Of a DNA stretch of 64,000 nt, positions 19,435 to 27,341 are shown in pieces (within the stretch, counting starts at the first letter, position 1; every line of letters starts with the position of its first letter). The stretch comes from Shewanella marinintestina (GTDB lineage: Bacteria > Pseudomonadota > Gammaproteobacteria > Enterobacterales > Shewanellaceae), in the NCBI RefSeq assembly GCF_023283845.1, contig NZ_JAKILC010000003.1, positions 124,001 through 188,000 on the forward strand. Reading direction: 5' to 3'. The position numbers and the translations under genes are program-made. The notes beneath the pieces are model-generated. The model was not told the DNA's origin and did no database searches. It saw nothing but the letters and a program-made list of their open reading frames with translations.

Positions 19435-19709
19435 TTGTTATCATTAAACTCCATTACTGAAATCCTCCGACTAAGGCTAACAAAGCAAAAAGCACTTATT
19501 AAACAATTAATTCGCTTTATCACTCACTATAGAGTCTATTATTCACAACTAAAAAGAGTCAGATTGAAAGAAATTAATTGCGACTTAAAACTGCAGAAAA
19601 ATCAGCCAAGCAAGGATCCTTGATTTAAGTCTATCAACCTAAGTTGCAATAGAGTCCGCGTGTTCAATCCAGGGCATGACTTGGACTTTATACAACAAAC
19701 ACATAACGA

Positions 19710-19726
19710 CGGGCATATAACTTGCT
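19710..19726 (+). promoter_or_regulatory. Sigma-54 promoter of flgT
   Basis: The plus strand reads CGGGCATATAACTTGCT. GG and GC are 10 nt apart and GGCAT / TTGCT match the -24 and -12 elements well. It lies 92 bp upstream of the flgT start. Confidence 0.75.
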
Positions 19727-19817
19727 TAGTACTCTTTAGTTATGCATAAGCGCCAGTTAAACGTCGTTTAAGCCCTCTTTAGAAACTGTATCTAGTGATA
19801 AAACCGGAAAAGGTAAG

Positions 19818-20987
19818 ATGAAAGTAGCACCATATTCAATACTGGCACTTATATGCCTAACATCATCATTAATGACACAGCCTGTTTCAGCTAAGTGGGT
19901 CACAGCGAGCGGACAAGCCAAAATAACTGGCAATAATGTTGCCCAAGCTAGAGAAGATGCTATTAATCAAGCGGTAACTTATGCCACATTAAAATCCGGA
20001 GCAAGCTTTAGTAGTCAGCAAACCTTGAGTAATGGCCAACTCATTGATGATTCATTCACTATGTCACAGCAAGCACATAGTCAAAATGTTGAACTCATTA
20101 ATGAGCAAATCACCGACAACGTACTTAGTGTAAATGTCCGCATCGATATACTTGAGCCAATGGAACAAGCTTGTCCAACCACAGGACTTAAAGCGGCAAT
20201 TTTAATCCCTCAGGCATTGATAAAAGATCGCACACAACTCCGCTACGGTAATATCGGTTTATTCGAGCAGAACTTATCAGAGCGTTTAGCTAACATCATA
20301 CAGCAGCGCTCAAATAGTAGCTTCCCACATATTCATGCCAATGAGCGCTTAGATATCGACCAAGCATTGGTTGACGTTCGCGGTTACCGCTTGCCGACTT
20401 GGTTGGGTGAAATAACCGACAGCCAATATATTTTATTGCCAGAAATTATCGATATTTCAACCGAACCGTTTACCAGCACATTAGGCCTTTGGGATAATGA
20501 CCCCATGCGTAACTTTCATATTCGCGTGTCACTGTTTCACGCTATTAGCGGCGAAAAAGTCTGGAGTCAACAATATACCCAAGCAGCTGAGTGGGAGTTT
20601 AAACGCCAGCGTACCGTCAACTCAAATAGTGCCACCTTTTGGGGCTCAGAATATGGCGAAGCAATTGACAAAGTGCTAAGCCAAGTTAGTATTGATATCG
20701 ATGACAACCTAAACTGCCGACCTCTGCTAGGCCAAATTGTTTCTCGTCAGGGTGACAGGATCATTATCAATCTAGGCAGAGAGCACGGCATCCGTGTTGG
20801 CGATAAACTGCAGTTAGTCTTACAGCAAAATCTACCCGACCGCTTAGATAACATGCGAGCAGTTGCTAGTAAAAGCAAAGCGACAATTACTATCGACCAA
20901 GTAACACAAGAAAGCTCGACAGCGGTGTTAACAGGAATCGCAGCATCGCTCAACGTGCAGTTAAACGATTTAGCAATAAAGCTATAA
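19818..20987 (+). CDS. flgT: Flagellar H-ring protein FlgT
   Basis: This 389-residue secreted protein has the signal MKVAPYSILALICLTSSLMT, cut near VSAK. In Vibrio, FlgT forms the H ring around the LP ring and helps place the MotX/MotY T ring. The N-terminal domain (WVTASGQAKITGNNVAQARE) and the C-terminal domain (GIRVGDKLQLVLQQN) match the FlgT plan. It is divergent from flgOP and driven by a sigma-54 promoter. The stop codon lies 1 bp before an 8-bp tandem repeat. Confidence 0.88.
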   Translation: MKVAPYSILALICLTSSLMTQPVSAKWVTASGQAKITGNNVAQAREDAINQAVTYATLKSGASFSSQQTLSNGQLIDDSFTMSQQAHSQNVELINEQITDNVLSVNVRIDILEPMEQACPTTGLKAAILIPQALIKDRTQLRYGNIGLFEQNLSERLANIIQQRSNSSFPHIHANERLDIDQALVDVRGYRLPTWLGEITDSQYILLPEIIDISTEPFTSTLGLWDNDPMRNFHIRVSLFHAISGEKVWSQQYTQAAEWEFKRQRTVNSNSATFWGSEYGEAIDKVLSQVSIDIDDNLNCRPLLGQIVSRQGDRIIINLGREHGIRVGDKLQLVLQQNLPDRLDNMRAVASKSKATITIDQVTQESSTAVLTGIAASLNVQLNDLAIKL

Positions 20988-20988
20988 T

Positions 20989-21056
20989 GACTTAGAGACT
21001 TAGAGACTTAGAGACTTAGAGACTTAGAGACTTAGAGACTTAGAGACTTAGAGACT
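20989..21056. repeat. 8-bp tandem repeat (GACTTAGA, 8.5 copies)
   Basis: The unit GACTTAGA is repeated perfectly 8.5 times directly after the flgT stop codon. Every frame across it contains stop codons (TAG), so it is not coding. The copy number could change by slipped-strand mispairing. It has no promoter elements of its own. Confidence 0.97.
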
Positions 21057-21156
21057 AGCAAGTAAAACCAGCAATCTTGTCTTGAAAAGTCAAAAGAAGT
21101 TCGCTTTGAAGAAGAGTCGTTTCAATATGGCTAGTCTAATAACAATAGACGCAATA

Positions 21157-21179
21157 AATGGCGAGTGCCCCTCGCCATT
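21157..21179 (+). terminator. Hairpin after flgT
   Basis: This is a perfect 9-bp stem (AATGGCGAG) with a 5-nt loop between flgT and the tRNA gene. The tract after it is not T-rich, so it may be a weak or Rho-assisted terminator. Confidence 0.5.
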
Positions 21180-21266
21180 CACAATTTAAATTGAAATAGC
21201 GAACATTAATTAAGCAACTAAATTAATTAGCTTTTCATCCCCTCTTCTCATTAGGGAGAAAACCAG

Positions 21267-21272
21267 TATAAT
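21267..21272 (+). promoter_or_regulatory. Candidate -10 box of the tRNA-Arg gene
   Basis: This is a perfect TATAAT 10 bp before the tRNA. No good -35 hexamer is seen 16-18 bp upstream, so the promoter call rests on the -10 box and its position. Confidence 0.5.
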
Positions 21273-21281
21273 CAGCTCAGT

Positions 21282-21357
21282 CTCCCTATAGCTCAACAGG
21301 ATAGAGCAGTCGCCTCCTAAGCGATCGATCGGGGTTCGAGTCCCTGTGGGGAGACCA
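21282..21357 (+). tRNA. tRNA-Arg, anticodon CCU
   Basis: This folds as a full cloverleaf: acceptor CTCCCTA with TGGGGAG, D stem GCTC/GAGC, anticodon stem GTCGC/GCGAT with loop CTCCTAA, T stem CGGGG/CCCTG with loop TTCGAGT, discriminator A and encoded CCA. The anticodon CCT reads AGG codons. Such minor Arg tRNA genes are frequent attachment sites for islands, and a glycosylation gene set begins just downstream, but no integrase is present. Confidence 0.95.
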
Positions 21358-21582
21358 TATACATGCCTTTTGGGTGATGTTACTTCTGCTATATCATCTT
21401 CATTGTTTACTTTTAGCCTCGCTCACAACCTAGCGATCATATTTGTAACTCTATTTTTGTTTTTACTCTCATTTACGCTCAAAGTTCTCTATTCAAGTTC
21501 AGCAGCTAACCGTTAACTGATACCATGCTAATAATGCGTTAATTGCGCTGTTATAGCTGACGACATTTCAGGAAACCATTAA

Positions 21583-22911
21583 ATGACAGAATTGTTTACG
21601 AGTAATTTAGCGCTTATTAGTCAACGCTGGCCTGCTGTAGCCTCAAAACTGACACTTGCAAACTTTGACCATTTTGATGCCAATCTTGTCACCGGACAAA
21701 ACCAAACCATCTCGGTAAATGGGATCCAGTTAAGCAGTCGCCATAATCGCCTTGCAGAAGCGCAACTCTTTATTGAACAACTACCTAAAAACTGTGTTGA
21801 TGTGACAGTTTATGGCATGGGAATGGGTGATGTTATTTCACTCTTGTGTGATGACTCAACGGTTAATGACTCATTTCAAGCCCCTCTCAGATCAGAACTA
21901 CAAACCATTACGGTCTGCCCTCTTAACTATTCGCTGTTTGCATTATTACTTTGTTATACCGACCAAAGCGAATGGCTTAATGATCCTAGAGTCTATATTG
22001 AAAGTGAATTAACGCAGAATGTGACTAATGGGCAATATATTTCCATCACACCAGATCTATTATTGATTGACGATTGTAATGCCGTCTTACGAGACCTGCT
22101 GGTTTACGAGAACAATCGTGCTTATGCCAATCAGCGCTCACAAGACAATGAATCGATATTTAAACAAAGGCTCGCGGCGAATCGGCATCTGCTGAGTAAA
22201 GATGCCGATGCAGCAAAGCTAAAGGACCACTATAGCAAGCCGAAAGCCTATGTGATTGGCACAGGCCCTTCGTTAGAACAGCACTATCAATTTTTAGCAA
22301 CTGAAAGGCTTAAACCGTTAGGGCAACGCCGGCTATTCATTGCTGTTGACACCGCATTAACGCCGCTTATCAGCCATGGCGTTGTACCTGATATTGTGGT
22401 GAGTATTGAACAAAATATTACTCGGGAGCATTTCCCGAAGACATTAGCTGACGATATCAACTTGGTTTATTTCCCAACCGTACCGACAGATGTAATTGAG
22501 TGGTGGCCTGGACCTAAATATAACGCCTATTCGCAACATACAAAATATGATGCAATCAATGAGCAAATTACTAAGCTAAGACTGTTTTCTAATGGTAGCG
22601 TTCTTCATCCTGCTATCGATTTGGCTGTTCATCTTCAAGCATCTGACATCACCCTTTTTGGTAGCGACTTTTGTTACCCGAATAACAAAACCCATGCTCA
22701 CTGGCCGGACGGGGCTTTAGGGCTCAAAGCTGCACATGCTAAACACTGGGTGTTTAATGGTATAGGTGAAAAAGTGGCGACTGAACTGAGTTTTAGAGGC
22801 TATTTAAGAAGTCTAGAGCACTATATTCGCACAAAGCCTCATGTTGCTTTTTATCAATCCAGCTTATCTAGCGCGCGTATTGACGGTGCTAGCTTTAAAG
22901 AGTGTAAATAA
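21583..22911 (+). CDS. Motility accessory factor (Maf) family protein, short form
   Basis: This 442-residue protein of the Maf (DUF115, MptE-like) family is proposed to transfer nonulosonic acid to flagellin. It has the central nucleotide-sugar-binding motif VIGTGPSLEQHY (about residues 224-235) and a later TLFGSDFCYPNNKTHAHW. The start has AGGAAA 8 nt upstream. Its stop codon TAA overlaps the ATG of the next ORF (TAATG), so they are translationally coupled. A second, longer Maf lies at 30151-32622; the two share the GTGPSL/GGGPSL and G-[SA]-DFCY motifs. Confidence 0.85.
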   Translation: MTELFTSNLALISQRWPAVASKLTLANFDHFDANLVTGQNQTISVNGIQLSSRHNRLAEAQLFIEQLPKNCVDVTVYGMGMGDVISLLCDDSTVNDSFQAPLRSELQTITVCPLNYSLFALLLCYTDQSEWLNDPRVYIESELTQNVTNGQYISITPDLLLIDDCNAVLRDLLVYENNRAYANQRSQDNESIFKQRLAANRHLLSKDADAAKLKDHYSKPKAYVIGTGPSLEQHYQFLATERLKPLGQRRLFIAVDTALTPLISHGVVPDIVVSIEQNITREHFPKTLADDINLVYFPTVPTDVIEWWPGPKYNAYSQHTKYDAINEQITKLRLFSNGSVLHPAIDLAVHLQASDITLFGSDFCYPNNKTHAHWPDGALGLKAAHAKHWVFNGIGEKVATELSFRGYLRSLEHYIRTKPHVAFYQSSLSSARIDGASFKECK

Positions 22912-23165
22912 TGACCCAAATGGTAAATGATTCTCTAATTCAGCAACTGATAAGCACAGCTCATCAATTAAGATTAGGTCATGAGGCGCAAGGCTCATTA
23001 CAACTGACTGAATGCATAGATAAGTTAATTGAGCTTCAAGCTTCTTTAACTAATAATCAGCAAATCATGCCCATATTAAGCAGTATGCTTGCCGCGCAAG
23101 AAAAGCATGACTGGTTAGGATTAGCGGATGCCTTAGAGTATGAATTACCCTTATTGCTTTCATAA
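22911..23165 (+). CDS. Small helical protein coupled to Maf, unknown function
   Basis: This is an 84-residue, acidic, largely helical and Leu-rich protein without signal peptide or membrane segment. I do not recognise its family. The start codon overlaps the stop of the upstream maf gene by one base, which implies translational coupling and perhaps a physical partnership. It could be a chaperone or adaptor for Maf or flagellin. That role is inference from position and size only. Confidence 0.75.
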   Translation: MTQMVNDSLIQQLISTAHQLRLGHEAQGSLQLTECIDKLIELQASLTNNQQIMPILSSMLAAQEKHDWLGLADALEYELPLLLS

Positions 23166-23251
23166 GAGCTATTAAAGTGAAAAGTACTTGCGTAATGGAG
23201 GCTTAAATGAAATTGGTATGCCAAAGCGAGTTAGTCTGAAAGTCGTTTACT

Positions 23252-23286
23252 ATCAAGCCATAACCACATCTATGCTATGGCTTGAT
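23252..23286. terminator. Hairpin between convergent maf and pse units
   Basis: This perfect 11-bp inverted repeat (ATCAAGCCATA) with a 13-nt loop sits in the 191-bp gap between the plus-strand maf pair and the minus-strand methyltransferase. No T-tract follows on either strand, so termination is a guess from its position. Confidence 0.5.
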
Positions 23287-23356
23287 TACAAACACGCTAA
23301 TACTTATAACTCTGCTCCCTAGTGCAGTGATACTGGCAGTTTTAATTGTAGTGAGT

Positions 23357-23986
23357 TTAAGCTTGAGTAGATGATTTTTCTAATAAAAACCAGGTTAAAT
23401 CGTCTTGCGGAAATAGCCTGTCTCTATGATAACTGAATCCATAATCAACTAGCTTAAGATCGGCATACTTATCTAACATTTCACCGGCAAAATCTCTCTT
23501 AAATAACTTACCACTATGACCACGGTAAGGCACTTCAACCGGTGATGGGTTGTAATATTCTACAATACAGATGTAGCGTGCACTCGCATTGTATAAGGCG
23601 CTATATACCTCAGCTAACGCCTCTGGATTAATGTGGATAAGCACACCTTTAATGAAGGTCATTTCATATTGGCGCTCGGGCGCAAATGTGAGTAATGAAT
23701 CATGTATTACAGTTAACTCAGGGATCTGCTTTAGCTGCTCAACAGCGGTGGCATTAATCTCAATCGCTGACAGATCGCTATTAGGTAGCAATTGCTTAAA
23801 GGCCTGAATATTCATGCCTATATTGGCACCAAATTCGATAAGTGAGTCGATCTTTTCTGTGCGGCTAAAAATACGCGTAAAGAGGGCTAAGTTACTCGCT
23901 AACAGCTCCGCGCCTTGATTACGTTTAATGTATTCGTTACCAAATTCGCCCGCCCAAAAGCTTTCTTGCTCTGTCTTATATGCCAT
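23357..23986 (-). CDS. Pseudaminic acid biosynthesis-associated SAM methyltransferase
   Basis: This is a class I methyltransferase with the SAM-binding motif LIEFGANIGMNI (about residues 49-60) and a following acidic position at AIEIN. The sequence resembles the family named pseudaminic acid biosynthesis-associated methylase (TIGR03587). It is the last gene of the minus-strand pse operon, 70 bp after pseI. It probably methylates the sugar or a sugar precursor. The start MAYKTEQESF (209 residues) with AGGTAAG upstream is preferred over an ATG ten codons earlier. Confidence 0.78.
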   Translation of the reverse strand: MAYKTEQESFWAGEFGNEYIKRNQGAELLASNLALFTRIFSRTEKIDSLIEFGANIGMNIQAFKQLLPNSDLSAIEINATAVEQLKQIPELTVIHDSLLTFAPERQYEMTFIKGVLIHINPEALAEVYSALYNASARYICIVEYYNPSPVEVPYRGHSGKLFKRDFAGEMLDKYADLKLVDYGFSYHRDRLFPQDDLTWFLLEKSSTQA

Positions 23987-24059
23987 GCTCAACTTACCTA
24001 TTGTATTTATCATCACTCGTAAATCGTTTCACGAGCTGCTAAAGGTTTATCAACCCACA

Positions 24060-25115
24060 TCACTTACTTAGGACATGCTCCATTTTCAATGCTGTCCCCG
24101 CCGTTAAATCTTGGTTAAAGTGTGTGCCTATAACGGCCTCTAAATGCTTAGGCGCTAGACCAAAACCTGGACGTATACTTTTTACATTCTCCATTGTTAC
24201 CCGCTCACCCGCTTTAACAGACTTCACCACATACAGTGATCGCCTAAACTTTATATTCGCTTGTTCAGCAGCGCTTCGGGCATAATTGACCTTGCCTAAC
24301 GCTGACCAAGCTAACCTACTGTCGCGGCAAAGTTGCTCGAGTTCAGTTGGCTCTAATGAAAAACTATCATCAGGACCACCACCGGTTCTGTCGAGTGTGA
24401 CGTGTTTTTCAATAATACTGGCGCCTAAGCTTGTGGCCGCAATCGCGGTGATATTACTTAGGGTATGATCTGACAGCCCTGTTACTAGATTAAATCGATT
24501 TTTCATATCGACCAAGGTGGCAAGATTATAGTCTTCTGCCGCTGCAGGGTAAGCGCTAACACAATGCAATATCGCCAGCTCTTTACAACCTGCACTGCGC
24601 GCGGCATCAATAGCCTCTGCAATTTCTTCTGCATTGGCCATGCCTGTTGATATGATAAGTGGCTTACCTGTTGCTGCAGCATACTTAATTAACGACAGGT
24701 CAACGGCTTCAAACGAAGCTATCTTATAAGCCGGCGCGTTAAGATCTTCTAATAAATCAACAGCAGTTGAATCGAATGGTGAGCTAAATAGGGTAATGCC
24801 TAATTGGCGCGCATAATCAAATAAAGGTTTATGCCAATCCCATGGCGTGTGCGCCCACTCATACAGCTGGTATAAGCTTTGCCCGTGCCAAAGGCCACCT
24901 TCAATTTGAAAATCGCTATGATCGCAATCTAAGGTAATGGTATCTGGTCGATAGGTTTGCATTTTTACCGCATCAGCCCCAGCCTTTTTAGCGGCGGCAA
25001 TAATGTCGAAAGCGGTTTGAATATTGCCGTTATGGTTGGCAGATAATTCAGCAATAATATAAGGCGTATGCCCTTCACCAATCACTCTGCCATCAATTGA
25101 AATTATGTTACTCAT
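24060..25115 (-). CDS. pseI: Pseudaminic acid synthase PseI
   Basis: This condenses 2,4-diacetamido-2,4,6-trideoxy-L-altrose with phosphoenolpyruvate to give pseudaminic acid. The 351-residue protein has the NeuB-family barrel (IAELSANHNGN, then ADAVKMQTYRPDT) and a C-terminal SAF antifreeze-like domain (about 290-351, VVKSVKAGERVTMENVKSIR). It overlaps the pseG/H gene by 8 bp, which indicates tight operon coupling. Confidence 0.94.
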   Translation of the reverse strand: MSNIISIDGRVIGEGHTPYIIAELSANHNGNIQTAFDIIAAAKKAGADAVKMQTYRPDTITLDCDHSDFQIEGGLWHGQSLYQLYEWAHTPWDWHKPLFDYARQLGITLFSSPFDSTAVDLLEDLNAPAYKIASFEAVDLSLIKYAAATGKPLIISTGMANAEEIAEAIDAARSAGCKELAILHCVSAYPAAAEDYNLATLVDMKNRFNLVTGLSDHTLSNITAIAATSLGASIIEKHVTLDRTGGGPDDSFSLEPTELEQLCRDSRLAWSALGKVNYARSAAEQANIKFRRSLYVVKSVKAGERVTMENVKSIRPGFGLAPKHLEAVIGTHFNQDLTAGTALKMEHVLSK

Positions 25116-26646
25116 TGGCTTCCTTCGCAGGGTATTGTATCCATTGTTCTTCGCTTAGCTGTACGTATCCAGAGTGAGCAAACAGCGTTTGAGACGCATG
25201 ATTGCCAGCCAACACGATCGCGTGAATCGTTATCAATTTAAACGCTTGCCTAATCAGCAAAAGTGCAGATTTTGCAATACCTTGACGGTAACAATCAGGT
25301 GCCGTCACGATTGAGATCAAGTAATGGTTTGACTCAGATAGAGGGTCTAAACGCACCATACCAACATCAATACTATTACGGCGCAACACCAACAGGTAAC
25401 TGTCAGCTTGTGTAATTTTATTGGCAAACCAAGCGCTGTGCTCCTGCCATGTTGGAACCGCACTATTTAACGCATAGCGCCGCGTTGCAGGACTTTGCTG
25501 CCAGTCATATAGACATTGGCAATCATTGTGGCTCGCACGCTTTAAATAAATCGAGTGACCCAGTGCATCTTCAGCGCTAAATAAACTCAATGCGACTCGA
25601 CTTGCGCCTAAGCCGTCAACAAGCTCACTCGCTGCATTAGCCATCTGCAGGTAATCGGCATCGCACCTTGCTAAAGCAGCATCGATTGCTGCAGTGGTTA
25701 ATAACGACGGCTCACCGAGTGAAATGGCTATGCCCTGAGCATCGAGGCGTTTTGCTATGGTGCGCTGATTATCGGCTAAAGTGATATTTAATGCAGGTAA
25801 AGATAACGCGCAGCGCTCCCATGCGCTTGAGCCTGCAGCCCCAATGGCAACGTCCGCTTGGCTTATAAAGCGCGCCATGTCATTAACGGCAACAAATAAC
25901 CGGCATTGTAATCTCGCTTCACCGATTACCTTTTGAAGGTTTTCGGCATGGGGATTATTAGGCCCAATAATGACATTGACTCGTGTGCTATCGGCAAGAA
26001 TGCTGGTATCCAACAGCCTAAGAACTGTCGCCGTTATATTATCAATATCTGTGCCGCCCAGACTAAGTAATATCGTTTTAACCCCTTGATATTGCAATCT
26101 GTTGTTTTTCGCTTGTTCAGCGTACTCGCTAAACTCATCTCTTAGTAAGCAAAAGTCCGTTCCCAGTAGCTGCTCGGCAGGTAAATGAGCATCTATAACA
26201 TAATCACTGGCTTGGCGTTCAAAGGTCTGGTCAATTAATCGATCGCAGTCATAAGCGCGATCAACAAGATCGTCAATGACCATTAGCCGGTATCTCTTAC
26301 CAGATTCAGCTGCCACCGCTTTATGCCAATGAATATCTAGACTGTAATGATCAACAACCAACCAGTCAGCACTCGCTTGATCCAATATTTGCTTTGTTAG
26401 CAAGGCATCTTGTTGCCATGTACGCCCAAGTATGGGCGAGCGAAGTTGCTGCTCGGCAATAACTGCTAAAGAGTGCAACACATAGCCTTTTTGTGTGATC
26501 AATTGATGTAAATTACCAGCAACTTCACCAGCAATAAACTCAACCTCACAACCAAATCTGGTTAGTTGCTCTGCTAACGTTAGGCAGCGGTATACATGGC
26601 CGCAACCGATAGTCAGCGAAGCATCGGTTCTAATGATGACTTTCAA
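25108..26646 (-). CDS. pseG: Fused PseG UDP-sugar hydrolase and PseH-like N-acetyltransferase
   Basis: This 512-residue protein carries two activities. Residues 1-350 are PseG, which removes UDP from UDP-2,4-diacetamido-2,4,6-trideoxy-L-altrose (start IRTDASLTIGCGHVYRCLTL, then VVDHYSLD and LSLGGTD). Residues about 365-512 form a GNAT acetyltransferase with the CoA-binding region YRQGIAKSALLLI, matching PseH, which acetylates the 4-amino group one step earlier. No separate pseH exists in the operon, so the fusion supplies it. It overlaps pseF by 4 bp and pseI by 8 bp. Confidence 0.92.
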   Translation of the reverse strand: MKVIIRTDASLTIGCGHVYRCLTLAEQLTRFGCEVEFIAGEVAGNLHQLITQKGYVLHSLAVIAEQQLRSPILGRTWQQDALLTKQILDQASADWLVVDHYSLDIHWHKAVAAESGKRYRLMVIDDLVDRAYDCDRLIDQTFERQASDYVIDAHLPAEQLLGTDFCLLRDEFSEYAEQAKNNRLQYQGVKTILLSLGGTDIDNITATVLRLLDTSILADSTRVNVIIGPNNPHAENLQKVIGEARLQCRLFVAVNDMARFISQADVAIGAAGSSAWERCALSLPALNITLADNQRTIAKRLDAQGIAISLGEPSLLTTAAIDAALARCDADYLQMANAASELVDGLGASRVALSLFSAEDALGHSIYLKRASHNDCQCLYDWQQSPATRRYALNSAVPTWQEHSAWFANKITQADSYLLVLRRNSIDVGMVRLDPLSESNHYLISIVTAPDCYRQGIAKSALLLIRQAFKLITIHAIVLAGNHASQTLFAHSGYVQLSEEQWIQYPAKEANE

Positions 26647-27341
26647 CTCATCGACCTTTGCTGATAGAAGCTAAATAAAGCTTCAGCTAACAGCCAATCT
26701 TCTGGGGTATCAATATCAACTACGCAGCCCTTTGGCAAAACTAAGCCACTGGCTTTTTCACTATATATTGGCTTAGAGGCAAGGTAAGCAGCGACGGTTC
26801 CCCAATAAAACTGCCCGGTGTCATAATATGCAGCGCTTAAATCTTGGCTACGGGTATTAAGGTGTTCTGGTGCAAACATCGCCACATTAGCATTGTCATC
26901 TAGGCGGATTGCTCTTTGAATTGGCGCTGGGAATTCACAGACTGGAAACAGATAATCAGCTTGCCTTTGTTGCATTTGCTGCAAACCTTGTTTTAGCTGC
27001 TTGGCGGTGACAAAAGGTGCGGTCGCATAGATACAACAACAGTGTTGGTATTGCACACCGTCAAGCGCTAACACATTAAGAGCATGCTCAATTACCATTA
27101 AGGTTGTCGCATAATCATCAGCAATGTCAGCTGGACGCTTAAAAGGCACTTCAGCGCCATATTGTCTTGCAACCTCGGCGATTTCGCTGTCATCGGTAGA
27201 GACAATCACTCGATCAAAGCAACCACTTTGCAGCGCCGCTTCGATAGAATAAGCAATAATCGGTTTACCGTTAAAATGCTTAATATTTTTGCGAGGAATA
27301 CGTTTGCTACCGCCCCTTGCAGGAATAATCGCCACATTCAT
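26643..27341 (-). CDS. pseF: CMP-pseudaminic acid cytidylyltransferase PseF
   Basis: This activates pseudaminic acid with CTP. The 232-residue protein has the cytidylyltransferase signature IIPARGGSKRIPRKNIK at residues 5-21, followed by GKPIIAYSIEAA and the later CVVDIDTPEDW. It overlaps pseC and pseG by 4 bp each, so the operon is translated as a coupled unit. Confidence 0.95.
   Translation of the reverse strand: MNVAIIPARGGSKRIPRKNIKHFNGKPIIAYSIEAALQSGCFDRVIVSTDDSEIAEVARQYGAEVPFKRPADIADDYATTLMVIEHALNVLALDGVQYQHCCCIYATAPFVTAKQLKQGLQQMQQRQADYLFPVCEFPAPIQRAIRLDDNANVAMFAPEHLNTRSQDLSAAYYDTGQFYWGTVAAYLASKPIYSEKASGLVLPKGCVVDIDTPEDWLLAEALFSFYQQRSMS

Larger units (their letters stand above)
19330..19817. 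other. Divergent flgO-flgT intergenic region
   Basis: This gap of about 490 bp holds a FliA promoter for flgO (19408-19434) and a sigma-54 promoter for flgT (19711-19726). A 62-codon frame starting at a TTG (19435-19623) has no ribosome site and no recognisable domain, so it is not called as a gene. Confidence 0.7.

Noticed and set aside
19435..19623. 62-codon frame in the flgO-flgT gap
   Set aside because: It starts with TTG, overlaps the edge of the FliA promoter of flgO, has no ribosome site and no recognisable domain.
23201..23240. Tiny ATG frame after a TGGAGG sequence
   Set aside because: The frame is only 10 codons long and has no promoter or terminator of its own. It is too short to support.
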